64,000 bases of DNA from Thalassotalea sediminis (GTDB taxonomy: Bacteria > Pseudomonadota > Gammaproteobacteria > Enterobacterales > Alteromonadaceae): positions 1,922,001-1,986,000 of the forward strand of contig NZ_AP027361.1 in the NCBI RefSeq assembly GCF_030295915.1, written 5' to 3'. The translations under genes and the position numbers were made by a program. Positions 49,612-59,187 of this stretch are shown here, piece after piece; positions within the stretch are counted from its first letter, which is position 1, and each line of letters opens with the position of its first letter. The notes under the pieces are model-generated. The model saw only the letters and a list, made by a program, of their open reading frames with translations. It had not been told where the DNA came from and did no database searches.

Positions 49612-50169
49612 ATGCAAAAACGCTTTATTTCAGCACAAGAGCTATTAGAAGACTCTTTTCGTGTTGCGCACCAAGTATTTGAAGATGGATTTAAACCGGA
49701 TTATATTGTTGGTATTTGGCGCGGTGGTGCACCTATTGGCATTGCCGTTCAAGAGTACTTTGATTATAAAAACGTAGATACTGACCATATTGCTGTTCGC
49801 ACATCTTCGTATTACGGTATAAACCAACAAAGCAAAGAAATTAAAGTGCATGGTTTACATTACATTGTAGAAAATGCCAATACTGATGATTCATTGTTAA
49901 TTGTTGACGATGTTTTTGACTCAGGTCGAAGTATTGACGCACTGATAAAACAACTGAAACTGTTAATGCGTAATAATATACCTAAAGATATTCGTGTTGC
50001 TTGCCCTTGGTTTAAACCAGAAAATAACAAAGTAGGGTTTGAACCTGATTATTTTATTCATCAATCATCAGAGTGGTTGGTGTTTCCACACGAAATATCA
50101 GGCTTAACGCCAGAAGAGATTATCGAAGGTAAAACAGACCTTAGAAATATTAAGTCGTTATTTTCATAA
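49612..50169 (+). CDS. Phosphoribosyltransferase domain protein
   Basis: 185 residues. The PRPP-binding motif is LLIVDDVFDSGRSIDAL, and the N-terminal loop YIVGIWRGGAPIGI fits type I phosphoribosyltransferases such as hypoxanthine-guanine enzymes. Base specificity is not certain. AGAGAG upstream. Followed by a hairpin. Confidence 0.85.
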   Translation: MQKRFISAQELLEDSFRVAHQVFEDGFKPDYIVGIWRGGAPIGIAVQEYFDYKNVDTDHIAVRTSSYYGINQQSKEIKVHGLHYIVENANTDDSLLIVDDVFDSGRSIDALIKQLKLLMRNNIPKDIRVACPWFKPENNKVGFEPDYFIHQSSEWLVFPHEISGLTPEEIIEGKTDLRNIKSLFS

Positions 50170-50195
50170 TTGATTCATTAGCAATCCTTGTATAA

Positions 50196-50225
50196 AAAAG
50201 CATAGAATGTGATCACTATGCTTTT
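50196..50225 (+). terminator. Terminator after the phosphoribosyltransferase gene
   Basis: AAAAGCATAG and CTATGCTTTT form a 10-bp stem with a 10-base loop and a T run, 15 bp before the ENPP gene start. Confidence 0.7.
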
Positions 50226-50239
50226 ATATACAATTTGTT

Positions 50240-51430
50240 ATGTTTAAATCTCTTTTGTTATTGCTTGCAATAACATTGCCTGTTGCGGCACAAAATAAAA
50301 ACCCTGTAATTTTGCTGTCTATTGATGGTTTTGCTGGTGATTACTTAACACAATATAAACCACCATTTTTGCTAAAGGCAGCTAACCAGGGTAGCTATAC
50401 AAAAGCACTTTTACCCGTTTTTCCGTCCAAAACCTTTCCTAATCATCTATCAATGGTGACAGGTAAATACCCAAATCAACATGGCATCGTGCATAATAGT
50501 TTTTATCATCGTGATATTAAAAAAAACTACACCTTAGGCGCGGGAAAACATAATAGTCAATGGTTAACGGCTAAGCCAATTTGGACGCTCGCAGAACAGA
50601 AAGGGCTAATATCGGGTGTTTATTTCTGGCCAGAATCTGAAACGCGTGTTGATGGTGTATTACCAACTTATGTAAAGCCTTATAAACATGATACAGAAAA
50701 CAAAAAAAGGCTTGATCAACTCATTTCTTGGCTTCAGCTACCAAAAGGTGAACGACCACAGTTACTCATTAGTTATATTTCAATGCTTGACGAAATTGGT
50801 CATAAGTATGGAACACACTCAGAAAAAACAAAACATACGATTTTAAAAATCGATGCACTGATTGAAACATTTGTTTCTGATATAAAACGCAAAACAAAAC
50901 TCACGCCAAATATCATTTTAGTTTCAGACCATGGCATGATTAATATTGATCAAGGTAAAAAGCTTTTACAAAGTGATTTAATAGGCGAAGGGCACCCAGA
51001 AATAAAAGTGGTTAACGGACAAACACAATTATTTGTTTACAGTGACAATGCAACCGCGTTAAATCAAATGGTAACGACATTAAAAAACAATAAAAATCAC
51101 CACCACTACCAAATTTATTTAGCTAAAGATTTTCCGAAACATTGGTATTTTGACCAACATTCAGCGGCTACACCCGACTTAGTTGTAGAAGCGATACCAC
51201 CCGCTATCTTTCTAAAACCAAGTAAAAAATATCCATTAGCAACGCATGGTTACGACCCAAAAAACCGTAAAGCACTCAATGCCATGTTAATTGCTTTTGG
51301 TCCAGATATTAAAAAAGGGCAAGAAATTGCACATCTTGATAATCGCTATGTATTTAATTTAATCGCAACATTACTAAACCTTGAAAATGACTATGACAAT
51401 GACGCGTTTTTACAACTACTTATCAATTAA
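50240..51430 (+). CDS. Ectonucleotide pyrophosphatase/phosphodiesterase (ENPP-like)
   Basis: 396 residues with a signal peptide (MFKSLLLLLAITLPVAAQ). Alkaline-phosphatase superfamily metal sites are ILLSIDGFAGDY, the nucleophile Thr65 in FPSKTFPNH, and ILVSDHGM; a later His lies in THGYDP. It should hydrolyse nucleotide or phosphodiester bonds outside the inner membrane. Single-gene unit. Confidence 0.88.
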   Translation: MFKSLLLLLAITLPVAAQNKNPVILLSIDGFAGDYLTQYKPPFLLKAANQGSYTKALLPVFPSKTFPNHLSMVTGKYPNQHGIVHNSFYHRDIKKNYTLGAGKHNSQWLTAKPIWTLAEQKGLISGVYFWPESETRVDGVLPTYVKPYKHDTENKKRLDQLISWLQLPKGERPQLLISYISMLDEIGHKYGTHSEKTKHTILKIDALIETFVSDIKRKTKLTPNIILVSDHGMINIDQGKKLLQSDLIGEGHPEIKVVNGQTQLFVYSDNATALNQMVTTLKNNKNHHHYQIYLAKDFPKHWYFDQHSAATPDLVVEAIPPAIFLKPSKKYPLATHGYDPKNRKALNAMLIAFGPDIKKGQEIAHLDNRYVFNLIATLLNLENDYDNDAFLQLLIN

Positions 51431-51533
51431 TCTTTTAAATTTGTTATTAATTGTTTATTAGATTGTTAATACTTTATTTTTAAGAATAAAATGGGTATGT
51501 TAGGTTTATATGATAATAAGATAAAATAATTAG

Positions 51534-52748
51534 ATGTATAGTACGTATATTGCTCGACAGGCGATTTTAGATAGAAACTCAAAAACCATAGGCTATGAGC
51601 TTTTATTTCGAGACAGTCCTGATAATAAATTTCCTGAAATCGATCAAGATGTTGCCAGTTCCAAACTCATTATTCAAAATCACTTACAAGGTGATATTAA
51701 AGCAATAGTGTTAGGCAAACTTGCTTTCATAAATTTCACGGAAAAATGTTTAATTAACAAATACCCTTTGATGTTCGATAAAAACTCAATTGTTATTGAA
51801 CTCGTTGGGCATTCATCTCCTACAGAAAGGTTACTTAAAATAGTAAAATACTATTGCGACAAGGGTTATAAAATAGCGCTTACTGAGTATGACCTTGATG
51901 AACGTTGGGACGTTTTGTTTCCTTATTTATCTATGATAAAAGTCGATATTGAAAAGCAGAATCCAAAAAGACTACAACCTGTTGTTCAACGATTGAAAAA
52001 CTTTGATATTAAATTAACAGCCGAAAAGGTTGAGACTAAATTTCAATTACAGTCTTTGGCAGAAGTTGGCTTTAATTTTTATCAAGGTTACTTTTATCAC
52101 GAACCTGAGATGGTAGAAGGGCAAACGCTTGCGCCAATCAAAACACAAATGCTGCACTTGATCAGTGAAACCTTCAACACACCATTAGATTACGACAAAA
52201 TAGCTAAGATCATTAGCCATGATGTTAACTTAAGTGTTGGTTTGTTGAAAATGGTCAACAACGTAGCAACAAGCACTCGCGTTGAAATAACATCATTAAA
52301 GCAAGCAACCGCTTATTTAGGCGAAGAAAAGTTAAAGCAATTTGTAACCATACTTGCGCTATCTAAGTTAACGAGCGAAAAAACAGATGAAGCGTCAAAA
52401 CAAGCATTAATTACTGCACGATTAATGACATCTTTAGCCAAAGAAAGTGCGTTCAAAGAAATTAGTGATTTCGCATTTATTACCGGTTTATTAAGTGCGA
52501 TTGAAGTGATATTAAGTATGCCAATGGACGAAATTGTCAAAACAATGCCATTAGCAGATCCTATTACAAAAGCGTTGGTAAGCCATGATGGTTTACTGGG
52601 TGAATTGTTAGTATTAACAACAGATTACATTACGGGTAATGGTGAAAATATATCTGACTTGATCAACGCCTATGGTTTAGAAGCAAGCTTTATTCATAAT
52701 GAGTTTGTTGCAGCGTGCCGTTGGTGTGAAGAGCTAGGTGTGTTGTAA
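51534..52748 (+). CDS. EAL-like/HDOD two-domain signalling protein
   Basis: 404 residues, soluble. The first ~200 residues form a degenerate EAL domain (YIARQAILDRNSKTIGYELLFRDS; the EAL triad is ELL). The second half is an HDOD domain (NTPLDYDKIAKIISHDVNLSVGLLKMVNN). Such YuxH-like proteins usually do not cleave c-di-GMP and act as regulators. It ends 1 bp before the convergent response-regulator gene, possibly a functional pair. Confidence 0.88.
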   Translation: MYSTYIARQAILDRNSKTIGYELLFRDSPDNKFPEIDQDVASSKLIIQNHLQGDIKAIVLGKLAFINFTEKCLINKYPLMFDKNSIVIELVGHSSPTERLLKIVKYYCDKGYKIALTEYDLDERWDVLFPYLSMIKVDIEKQNPKRLQPVVQRLKNFDIKLTAEKVETKFQLQSLAEVGFNFYQGYFYHEPEMVEGQTLAPIKTQMLHLISETFNTPLDYDKIAKIISHDVNLSVGLLKMVNNVATSTRVEITSLKQATAYLGEEKLKQFVTILALSKLTSEKTDEASKQALITARLMTSLAKESAFKEISDFAFITGLLSAIEVILSMPMDEIVKTMPLADPITKALVSHDGLLGELLVLTTDYITGNGENISDLINAYGLEASFIHNEFVAACRWCEELGVL

Positions 52749-52749
52749 T

Positions 52750-53142
52750 CTAACAAGGCTCGCATTCTGTATAAATTTCAGATAGCAGGTTACTTAAGTT
52801 TCTATATAAATTTTTCTTAGAAACTGTGTAATCTGCACCATAACAATTGGCAGCATATAAAATCGTTTCATTTGAGTTTTCAGCCGCTTCGCTTCCTGAA
52901 ACAGCAATTACTTTGCCTTTCGCATCAGATTTTATTTTTTCAATAAACTCAAAACCATCTAAATGTGGCATTTCAATATCGGTAATCACGAGCTGATAGT
53001 CTTTGTTCTTAAACGCATCAAGCGCTTTTACGCTATCAGTATATGTATCGATATGTTGCTTAAAAGGTAGTGAAGTTTTTACAATATCTTTTAACAACAT
53101 TATATCGATAGAAGAATCGTCTACGACCAGTACATTAAACAT
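52750..53142 (-). CDS. Single-domain response regulator
   Basis: 130 residues, receiver domain only. The phosphoacceptor is D55 in LVITDIEMPHLDGFE, with D8/D9 (VVDDS), the Thr/Ser in AVSGSE and the Lys in TVSKKN also present. CheY-like fold with no output domain. Start at MFNVLVVDDSS (53142). It converges with the EAL/HDOD gene, with 1 bp between stops. Confidence 0.87.
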   Translation of the reverse strand: MFNVLVVDDSSIDIMLLKDIVKTSLPFKQHIDTYTDSVKALDAFKNKDYQLVITDIEMPHLDGFEFIEKIKSDAKGKVIAVSGSEAAENSNETILYAANCYGADYTVSKKNLYRNLSNLLSEIYTECEPC

Positions 53143-53503
53143 AATATTTTTCCCTGTAAAATTTGGCTCTCCACACAATAAAAATAGACAAAAATTGACC
53201 AATTAGCCAATTTTACCGGAGTTTAATGTAACTACTTGTATGCTGTTAAAATTATAAGCCTATATTTTAAGCAACTTACCTTGTTGTATTTATTAAAGAT
53301 CCAAAAATAGCCACATTAAAAAACAAGATAAAAACCTTGATAAGGTGAAGCCTTAAAAATGAAGCGGAAACAAACAGAAAAACAATAGATAATTTATTTT
53401 ACTGTAAGTTATTTCTTTTCGTGTATTTTTAGATGTTTTGCTCTAAAATTAGCCGATTTATTTTTATTAACAACTTTAACCGAGTACAAGCAAGGACTTC
53501 ATT
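53143..53503. other. AT-rich gap upstream of nhaD
   Basis: 361 bp between the divergent response-regulator and nhaD genes. A small hairpin (ACCTT-GAT-AAGGT) and a CAAGGAC ribosome site before nhaD are visible. I cannot identify a Na or Li riboswitch or other gene here. Confidence 0.4.
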
Positions 53504-54922
53504 TTGATCAAGTTACTATTTGTGTTTTTTGGTATTTTCCTCTCTTTTCCTAGTTACGCTTCTAGCGCAGGCTCAATAGATTTAACAAGCTCAATAATAG
53601 GATTATCCGCTTTAGTGATATTTTCCGTTGCTTATATGCTTGTTATTGGTGAAGAATTTATTCATCTAAGAAAATCTAAACCCGTGTTAGTAGCAGCCGG
53701 TATAATTTGGCTAATGATCGGCTATATTTATACGCAGCATGGCATAGCAGAGCAAGCAGAAGAAGCGTTCAATCATAATTTACTTGAATATGCACAGTTA
53801 CTATTATTTTTACTCGTTGCGATGACGTATATCAATGCGATGGAAGAACGTGGAATTTTTGAAAGCTTACGCATTTGGATGGTATCAAAGGGGTTAAGCT
53901 TACGTAGTTTATTTTGGACAACAGGTATACTTGCGTTTGGTATATCGTCTTTTGCAAACAATTTAACGACGGCAATGCTCATGTGTGCGATTGTATTAAA
54001 AGTCGCTCCTAAAAACCTAGGTTTTATTAATATTGCCTGTATAAATATTGTTGTAGCATCTAATGCAGGTGGCGTATTTAGCCCATTTGGCGATATTACT
54101 ACGTTAATGATTTGGCAAGCAGGACTTATTAAATTCCAACAATTTTTTGTATTACTCTTACCGTCGCTTGTCAATTTTGTTATTCCTGCCGCCATTATGA
54201 GTCTTTTTATTTCAAATGATAAATCTCAACCTATATTTGACGATGAATTTCAGTTAAAGCGTGGCGCGAAAAGAATTGTTGCGTTGTTTGTATTAACCAT
54301 CATCACTGCCGTCTTATGCCATAGTCTTATTCATATGCCTCCTGTATTAGGGATGATGATGGGGTTAGGGTACTTAAAATTTCTTGGATTCTATTTACGA
54401 AAAAGCCTACCACGTTCACTGAGTAAAAAGCGCACTCAGGCACAAATAAACAAAGATGAAAAAGCACTAAAACGCCTAGGTAATATTGTTCCGTTCGACA
54501 TTTTCGATAAAATTGCACGGGCAGAGTGGGATACGTTGCTTTTCTTTTACGGTGTGGTTATGTGTGTAGGTGGTTTAGGTTTTATGGGCTATTTATCACT
54601 CGTATCAGAGTTGCTATATACTCATTGGAGCCCAACTTATGCCAATATTGCCGTGGGTATATTATCAGCCATAGTAGATAATATACCGGTAGTTTTTGCC
54701 GTATTAAGCATGCACCCAGCAATGGATCTGCAGCAGTGGCTATTAGTAACGATGACGGCCGGTGTTGGTGGTAGCTTGTTATCGGTAGGCTCTGCTTCAG
54801 GCGTTGCATTAATGGGGCAAACGAAAGGCAAATATTCGTTTATTGGTCATTTAAAGTGGAGTTGGGCAATCGCGTTAGGCTATGCTGCGAGTATTTACGT
54901 TCATTTCCTAATCAACGGCTAA
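53504..54922 (+). CDS. nhaD: Na+/H+ antiporter NhaD
   Basis: 472 residues, about 12 membrane helices in the ArsB/NhaD fold: FASNNLTTAML-like SSFANNLTTAMLMCA, VVASNAGGVFSPFGDITTLMIWQAG and AIVDNIPVVFAVLSM, the family's ion-site regions. It exports sodium for protons, fitting a marine cell. TTG start at 53504 with AAGGAC upstream. A hairpin follows the stop. Confidence 0.93.
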   Translation: MIKLLFVFFGIFLSFPSYASSAGSIDLTSSIIGLSALVIFSVAYMLVIGEEFIHLRKSKPVLVAAGIIWLMIGYIYTQHGIAEQAEEAFNHNLLEYAQLLLFLLVAMTYINAMEERGIFESLRIWMVSKGLSLRSLFWTTGILAFGISSFANNLTTAMLMCAIVLKVAPKNLGFINIACINIVVASNAGGVFSPFGDITTLMIWQAGLIKFQQFFVLLLPSLVNFVIPAAIMSLFISNDKSQPIFDDEFQLKRGAKRIVALFVLTIITAVLCHSLIHMPPVLGMMMGLGYLKFLGFYLRKSLPRSLSKKRTQAQINKDEKALKRLGNIVPFDIFDKIARAEWDTLLFFYGVVMCVGGLGFMGYLSLVSELLYTHWSPTYANIAVGILSAIVDNIPVVFAVLSMHPAMDLQQWLLVTMTAGVGGSLLSVGSASGVALMGQTKGKYSFIGHLKWSWAIALGYAASIYVHFLING

Positions 54923-54932
54923 TCAATCCATT

Positions 54933-54963
54933 TGAGGTAGCAAGTTGAATACTTGTTGCCTCA
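54933..54963 (+). terminator. Hairpin downstream of nhaD
   Basis: TGAGGTAGCAAG and CTTGTTGCCTCA pair with two mismatches around TTGAATA. There is no T tract, so termination is only likely. The rest of the gap to 55232 is AT-rich with no gene seen. Confidence 0.4.
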
Positions 54964-55232
54964 TCATCAATACATTTAAAGATAATCATTGCTTAATATT
55001 TATTATAACTGTATTATGATGCCAGAATTAGTACAACTAATTCACACGTGTCTATCAGATACGCTAATGAAATGCCTTTCCTTAATCTCGTCAGTCATCT
55101 TTAGAAAGTATTACCTATTTAATATTTGTAAGTTAAGCTCAATTTCACCTGGGTTATCAATCTAGATAAATAAAGTAAATAGGTTATTGTTATAAATAGG
55201 CCAAATGTGCCTACCTATTATAGAGTTTAATA

Positions 55233-55400
55233 ATGTCTTATCTTTATAACGGTCAACAGATCCGTATAATGCAACCTGTGCATTCAATATCTGTCAATAA
55301 AAATCGTGTTGTGGTTAATCATGTAAAGGGGACGAGTAATATTCGTTTCGCCAATGTTAGTGAATGTAAAGCATTTTTAACGTGGTTAGTTGCCCACTAA
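55233..55400 (+). CDS. Small unknown protein (55 aa)
   Basis: An ATG-initiated frame of 55 residues (MSYLYNGQQIRIMQP..WLVAH) ending at 55400, 45 bp before a second unknown gene. Codon use resembles its neighbours and the sequence is not low-complexity, but the start has only a weak ribosome site. Family unknown; may be the first gene of a two-gene unit. Confidence 0.4.
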   Translation: MSYLYNGQQIRIMQPVHSISVNKNRVVVNHVKGTSNIRFANVSECKAFLTWLVAH

Positions 55401-55445
55401 GTAGCCAATATAGTCAGTATCAATAAAACGGAGAAAAGGGTACAA

Positions 55446-55901
55446 ATGAATTCAATTGATGAATTATCAGAAATAAATGAATCATTAAAGCCCTTGCAAA
55501 AACTTGCAGATCGAGAAAGAAAAGCAATCCGCGGTTTAACGGGTTTGTTACATACACCGCATATTGATGCATACAATGAACTATTAATAAAAAGAGCACA
55601 GCTATTGTTGTCTCTTAAAGCTGCCGGTGTATTACCCTATTCAGAAGTTGAAATAACAACACAAAAGCTTACAGCACTTTTTAATAAAGCCAAAAATAAA
55701 GAAGTAGTCGAGCACAACGGTAACCACTATGAGCGACGGTTTTCGCCGCTCAAATTGAGTAAGTCAGGCAAAGTTGTTCGTAAATGGGCTAAGTACTGGT
55801 TATTGAAACATCCAGATGGCGCTATTGATAGCCAATGGCAAACAGAAGTCAGAGAGCTTTGGCCTGAGTACTTTGTTATACAGTTGTCAGATATCAGTTA
55901 A
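55446..55901 (+). CDS. Conserved-looking protein of unknown function (151 aa)
   Basis: 151 residues, alpha-helical in the N-terminal half (LKPLQKLADRERKAIRGLTGLL, LIKRAQLLLSLKAAG) and ending in an aromatic-rich segment (VRKWAKYWLLKHP, LWPEYFVIQL). No signal peptide or membrane segment. GGAG-like AACGGAGAAAAGGG precedes ATG. I do not recognise a family. It follows the 55-residue frame. Confidence 0.7.
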   Translation: MNSIDELSEINESLKPLQKLADRERKAIRGLTGLLHTPHIDAYNELLIKRAQLLLSLKAAGVLPYSEVEITTQKLTALFNKAKNKEVVEHNGNHYERRFSPLKLSKSGKVVRKWAKYWLLKHPDGAIDSQWQTEVRELWPEYFVIQLSDIS

Positions 55902-56050
55902 TCCTAAAAAGATTTTAGTTAAATCTCATAACTAATCATCTATTTCTTTGGTTACTAAAGTAAATAAGTTTAAACAAGCTCTGACATATCAACTTTAACT
56001 ATTGAGTTTTTAATCAAAATAAATGAACAGATTACGCACATTTTAAACCG

Positions 56051-56986
56051 TCAATTAATGAATTTCATGACTTGTTTAACTTGAAAATCTCTTCGCTTAA
56101 TGAATATTCGCTTTATGTGTTTTCGTAACCAACTTAAACCTATATCAGCACTTTGCCTTGTGTGCCATAACATTGAAATTGAGGAATTAGGAATATTGAA
56201 GGGCGGTGCGGTAATAGCTAGCTCTGAGCCCTCTATATGTTCATGGATAAGATCAGTGGGTAAAATAGCAATTAAGTTGCTTTCTTTAATAATAGGCACC
56301 GCAGAGGTAAAACTATTGACCGTAAAAGCTATACGTCTTTTTAACCCTAATTCCTGTAAAGCCTGATCTGTTGGACTAGCAATATCACCTGATAATGAAA
56401 CTAACAAATGCTCGGCAAGCGAGAATTCTTCTACGGTTAGATGCTTATTGGACAAGGGGTGGTTTTTTCGCATTACACAGACATAGTCTGTATCAAACAA
56501 ATGCTCAGTGCAGATATTTTCCAATGACCTGTTACTTTGGCCAATAACAAGATCTACATCTGCTGCATCGAGTAGCAGTTTAGTACGGTTAATGGTGTAA
56601 GGTACTGCGTGTAAGTTAAGTCCAGGAGCTTCCTTTTCAAATAATTTTCGAAGATCTAGCCAAAGCGCATTAAGAGCAATATCAGGTAAAGCTACTCTAA
56701 AGGTGCGTATTGCACTTTTTGCTTCAAATATATCGGGAGTAAGGGCTTGGTTTATATTGTACAGCGAATCCCGCACTTTTCCCCAAAGATTATTGGCATA
56801 TGTTGTAGGTTGGATCCTTCGACCATCTGGAACAAAAAGTTTGTCTTTCCATAAAACACGCATTCGAGATACAGCATTTGACACAGCTGGTTGAGTCATT
56901 GAAAGGCTGGAAGCAGCTTGCGTTATGGATTTCTCTATCATTATCACATCAAAGATAACAAGTAATTTTAACTCATCTGGACGCAT
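56051..56986 (-). CDS. LysR-family transcription regulator
   Basis: 311 residues. An N-terminal winged HTH (DELKLLVIFDVIMIEKSITQAASSLSMTQPAVSNAVSRM) precedes a substrate-binding domain that includes a NodD/LinR-type pattern (DVDLVIGQ). The co-inducer is unknown. It is divergent from the FG-GAP protein gene 340 bp away, a likely target. Confidence 0.88.
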   Translation of the reverse strand: MRPDELKLLVIFDVIMIEKSITQAASSLSMTQPAVSNAVSRMRVLWKDKLFVPDGRRIQPTTYANNLWGKVRDSLYNINQALTPDIFEAKSAIRTFRVALPDIALNALWLDLRKLFEKEAPGLNLHAVPYTINRTKLLLDAADVDLVIGQSNRSLENICTEHLFDTDYVCVMRKNHPLSNKHLTVEEFSLAEHLLVSLSGDIASPTDQALQELGLKRRIAFTVNSFTSAVPIIKESNLIAILPTDLIHEHIEGSELAITAPPFNIPNSSISMLWHTRQSADIGLSWLRKHIKRIFIKRRDFQVKQVMKFIN

Positions 56987-57326
56987 CTCTAACTTCCTTA
57001 ATCACTCTATTAACACATTATATAATTTTATACATAAGCAGATATTTCACTTTATTCATCATATTTATAAATGAATTAAATACCATTATAAAATTATTCT
57101 TTGATCATATCTCTCCTTAATATGTATCTAATTAAGAACAACAATGATCGTAAAGAACAAGTTTGTATTTAAGTATCTGTTTAAAGTCATTTCGAAAGTT
57201 CTTAAATAGCAGGTTTGGGTACATATAATGAAGACTAATCACCGCATTTTGTTGGTGCAGTATTGTAAAACAGCTTATAGGTTTTCTCTCTTTATAGTAG
57301 AGTTTGAAACATTAAGGAGATAACAA
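56987..57326. other. AT-rich region between LysR and FG-GAP genes
   Basis: 340 bp, strongly A/T-rich, with TATAATTTTATA and a similar TATAAAATTAT further right. These could be LysR T-N11-A boxes but I cannot choose one. No gene seen. Confidence 0.4.
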
Positions 57327-58568
57327 GTGGATGTATTAATCAATAGCATAATATATATGTGTGCTGTGCTCGCTTTTGTAGCACTCAACAGTTTTGCTAA
57401 TCAGGATATTATCACCGCACATGATAGCAAATTCGCGGATAATTTTGGTTATCACGCAGCTATTGATGGCAACACCTTGCTCGTCGGAGCGCATAAAGCA
57501 GACATTGATACGGTTAAAGATGCTGGTGTTGCTTACGTTTACGTATTGGGTGAAAAGGGGTGGTATCAACAAGCAAAACTTGTCGCTGAGCCATTTTTCA
57601 AAAACGATACGCTAGGTGGCAATGTCGCGTTAAAAGGCAATGTAGCTATGTTAGGCGCAATAGGAAGAAATACTAAAGCAAAAGCGTCAGGTGCTGTTAT
57701 TTTCTTTGAGCGCCGTTCCAATAGTTGGATTCAAAGACAAGTCGTCACAGCACCCGACGCAAAATCAGGTGACGCTTTTGGTCAAGCTATTGCACTCAAT
57801 GATAGTTATCTAGTAGTAGGATCACCACGAAACGATGTACTGGAAGAAGACTCCGGGGCTGTATACATTTACAAACGTGTTAATGAAGCTTGGCGATACC
57901 AAACCAAACTAAGTGCGATTGATGGCAAAAAAGGAGACTTATTTGGTATTAGTGTAGCGATAAGTGGTAATACTATTCTTGTTGGTGCGGACTTGCACGA
58001 TGAAAAAGCAGAAAATGCAGGTGCTGTTTATGTTTATGTTTTAGACGGTAATAAGTGGAAACAAGAAGCAAAACTTTTGGCATCTGATGGTGGTAAAACA
58101 GATATTTTTGGAGTCAGAGTGGCTATTTCAGGAAACACCGCTTTGATCTCAGCAAGACGTGATGATATTGAAGGTATCGGGGTTGACGCAGGCTCTGCAT
58201 ATATTTTTGAACGACACGGTCATCATTGGACAGAAATAGCTAAATTTACTTCTCCCGATGGAAAAGCGGATGATAGATTTGGACGAGGTGTCGCTTTAAA
58301 TGAAGATACCGCCATTATAAGTGCAATGCACCATGACGCTAATGGTACTGATACTGGAGCGGTTTACATATATAATAAAGGGAGAAAGGGTTGGAGATAT
58401 ACAGAAAAAATATTGGCGGAGCTAAGTTTTCCTTATGATAGGATTGGATGGAATGTAGCTTTGTCTAATAATAATGCCGTTATAACAGCTCCGAATCATG
58501 ATAGTTCGGGAAAAAATACAGGTGCAGTGTTAATACAAACTTTAAATAACAATGTAACAACCCGATAA
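57327..58568 (+). CDS. FG-GAP repeat (integrin-like beta-propeller) exported protein
   Basis: 413 residues with a signal peptide (about 1-25). Seven FG-GAP-like repeats run the full length, each like DLFGISVAISGNTILVGA..GAVYVYV, spaced by roughly 50 residues, enough for a closed seven-bladed propeller. The Asp/Gly turns could bind calcium. No enzyme motif. GTG start with AAGGAG upstream. Probably a surface adhesion or binding protein controlled by the divergent LysR. Confidence 0.82.
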   Translation: MDVLINSIIYMCAVLAFVALNSFANQDIITAHDSKFADNFGYHAAIDGNTLLVGAHKADIDTVKDAGVAYVYVLGEKGWYQQAKLVAEPFFKNDTLGGNVALKGNVAMLGAIGRNTKAKASGAVIFFERRSNSWIQRQVVTAPDAKSGDAFGQAIALNDSYLVVGSPRNDVLEEDSGAVYIYKRVNEAWRYQTKLSAIDGKKGDLFGISVAISGNTILVGADLHDEKAENAGAVYVYVLDGNKWKQEAKLLASDGGKTDIFGVRVAISGNTALISARRDDIEGIGVDAGSAYIFERHGHHWTEIAKFTSPDGKADDRFGRGVALNEDTAIISAMHHDANGTDTGAVYIYNKGRKGWRYTEKILAELSFPYDRIGWNVALSNNNAVITAPNHDSSGKNTGAVLIQTLNNNVTTR

Positions 58569-59187
58569 AAAAGTCACTTAACAAACCTCAAATTATCGCG
58601 ATTAAAAGAATCTAAAGCGCGCATATCTGTTTAGAGTGTTTGCCAAAAGTAATATAAAAACAGTTTTAGGCATAGTATGCCCAATTTGACGGCAATGAAG
58701 TAGTGATATCAGCAACAACCAATTCCAAAGATATAAGATTGGATAACCAAAAGTATGAGACTATATCTATATACACTCATATTTATTACTTATTAAAATC
58801 ACGATTTTAAAAGATTATATTCAAATGTACATTAATTCATGGTACATTACTTATTATGTATACATGTTCTAAAGGTTTGTTAACTGGTTTGACGTGCTTT
58901 AGCTGGTGTTTATTTTTAAATAACCTCGCTGTAAGCCCTTTATTTATAAGGCTATCAACCAATTCACATTCCTTTTTTACGTGCTTCTACGTTAATTTTA
59001 GCTATCATAGTAGCCAAACACGCGTTATTTTTTACGTAGCGTAACGAGTTTTTATACGTATTCATCACTTTTTGATTTTGGTGATCGGGTGTTTTAATTT
59101 AAATATGTTTTATTCGTGTCAATTAACGCATGTATTAAACTTGTTTTATATAGACGTTATTTTGTCTAACTATTTTGTAGGATTTTT
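58569..59187. other. Palindrome-rich leader of a tyrosine recombinase gene
   Basis: 619 bp with no credible gene. Visible: TGTAC-N11-GTACA (58826-58846), a perfect ATGTATACAT (58856-58865), a GCTATCATAGTAGC-type repeat near 59001-59014, and TTACG-TAG-CGTAA (59032-59044). They are candidate regulatory or recombination sites; none matches attI or attC. Confidence 0.45.

Noticed and set aside
53143..53503. Na or Li riboswitch before nhaD
   Set aside because: I could not find the conserved helices. Only a small hairpin is visible, which is not enough.
53773..54195. A 140-residue reverse-strand frame inside nhaD
   Set aside because: Antisense to conserved membrane helices with no family resemblance.
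58856..59044. A 62-residue frame in the recombinase leader
   Set aside because: Low-complexity Phe/Ser/Cys composition, no ribosome site, and overlaps palindromes.
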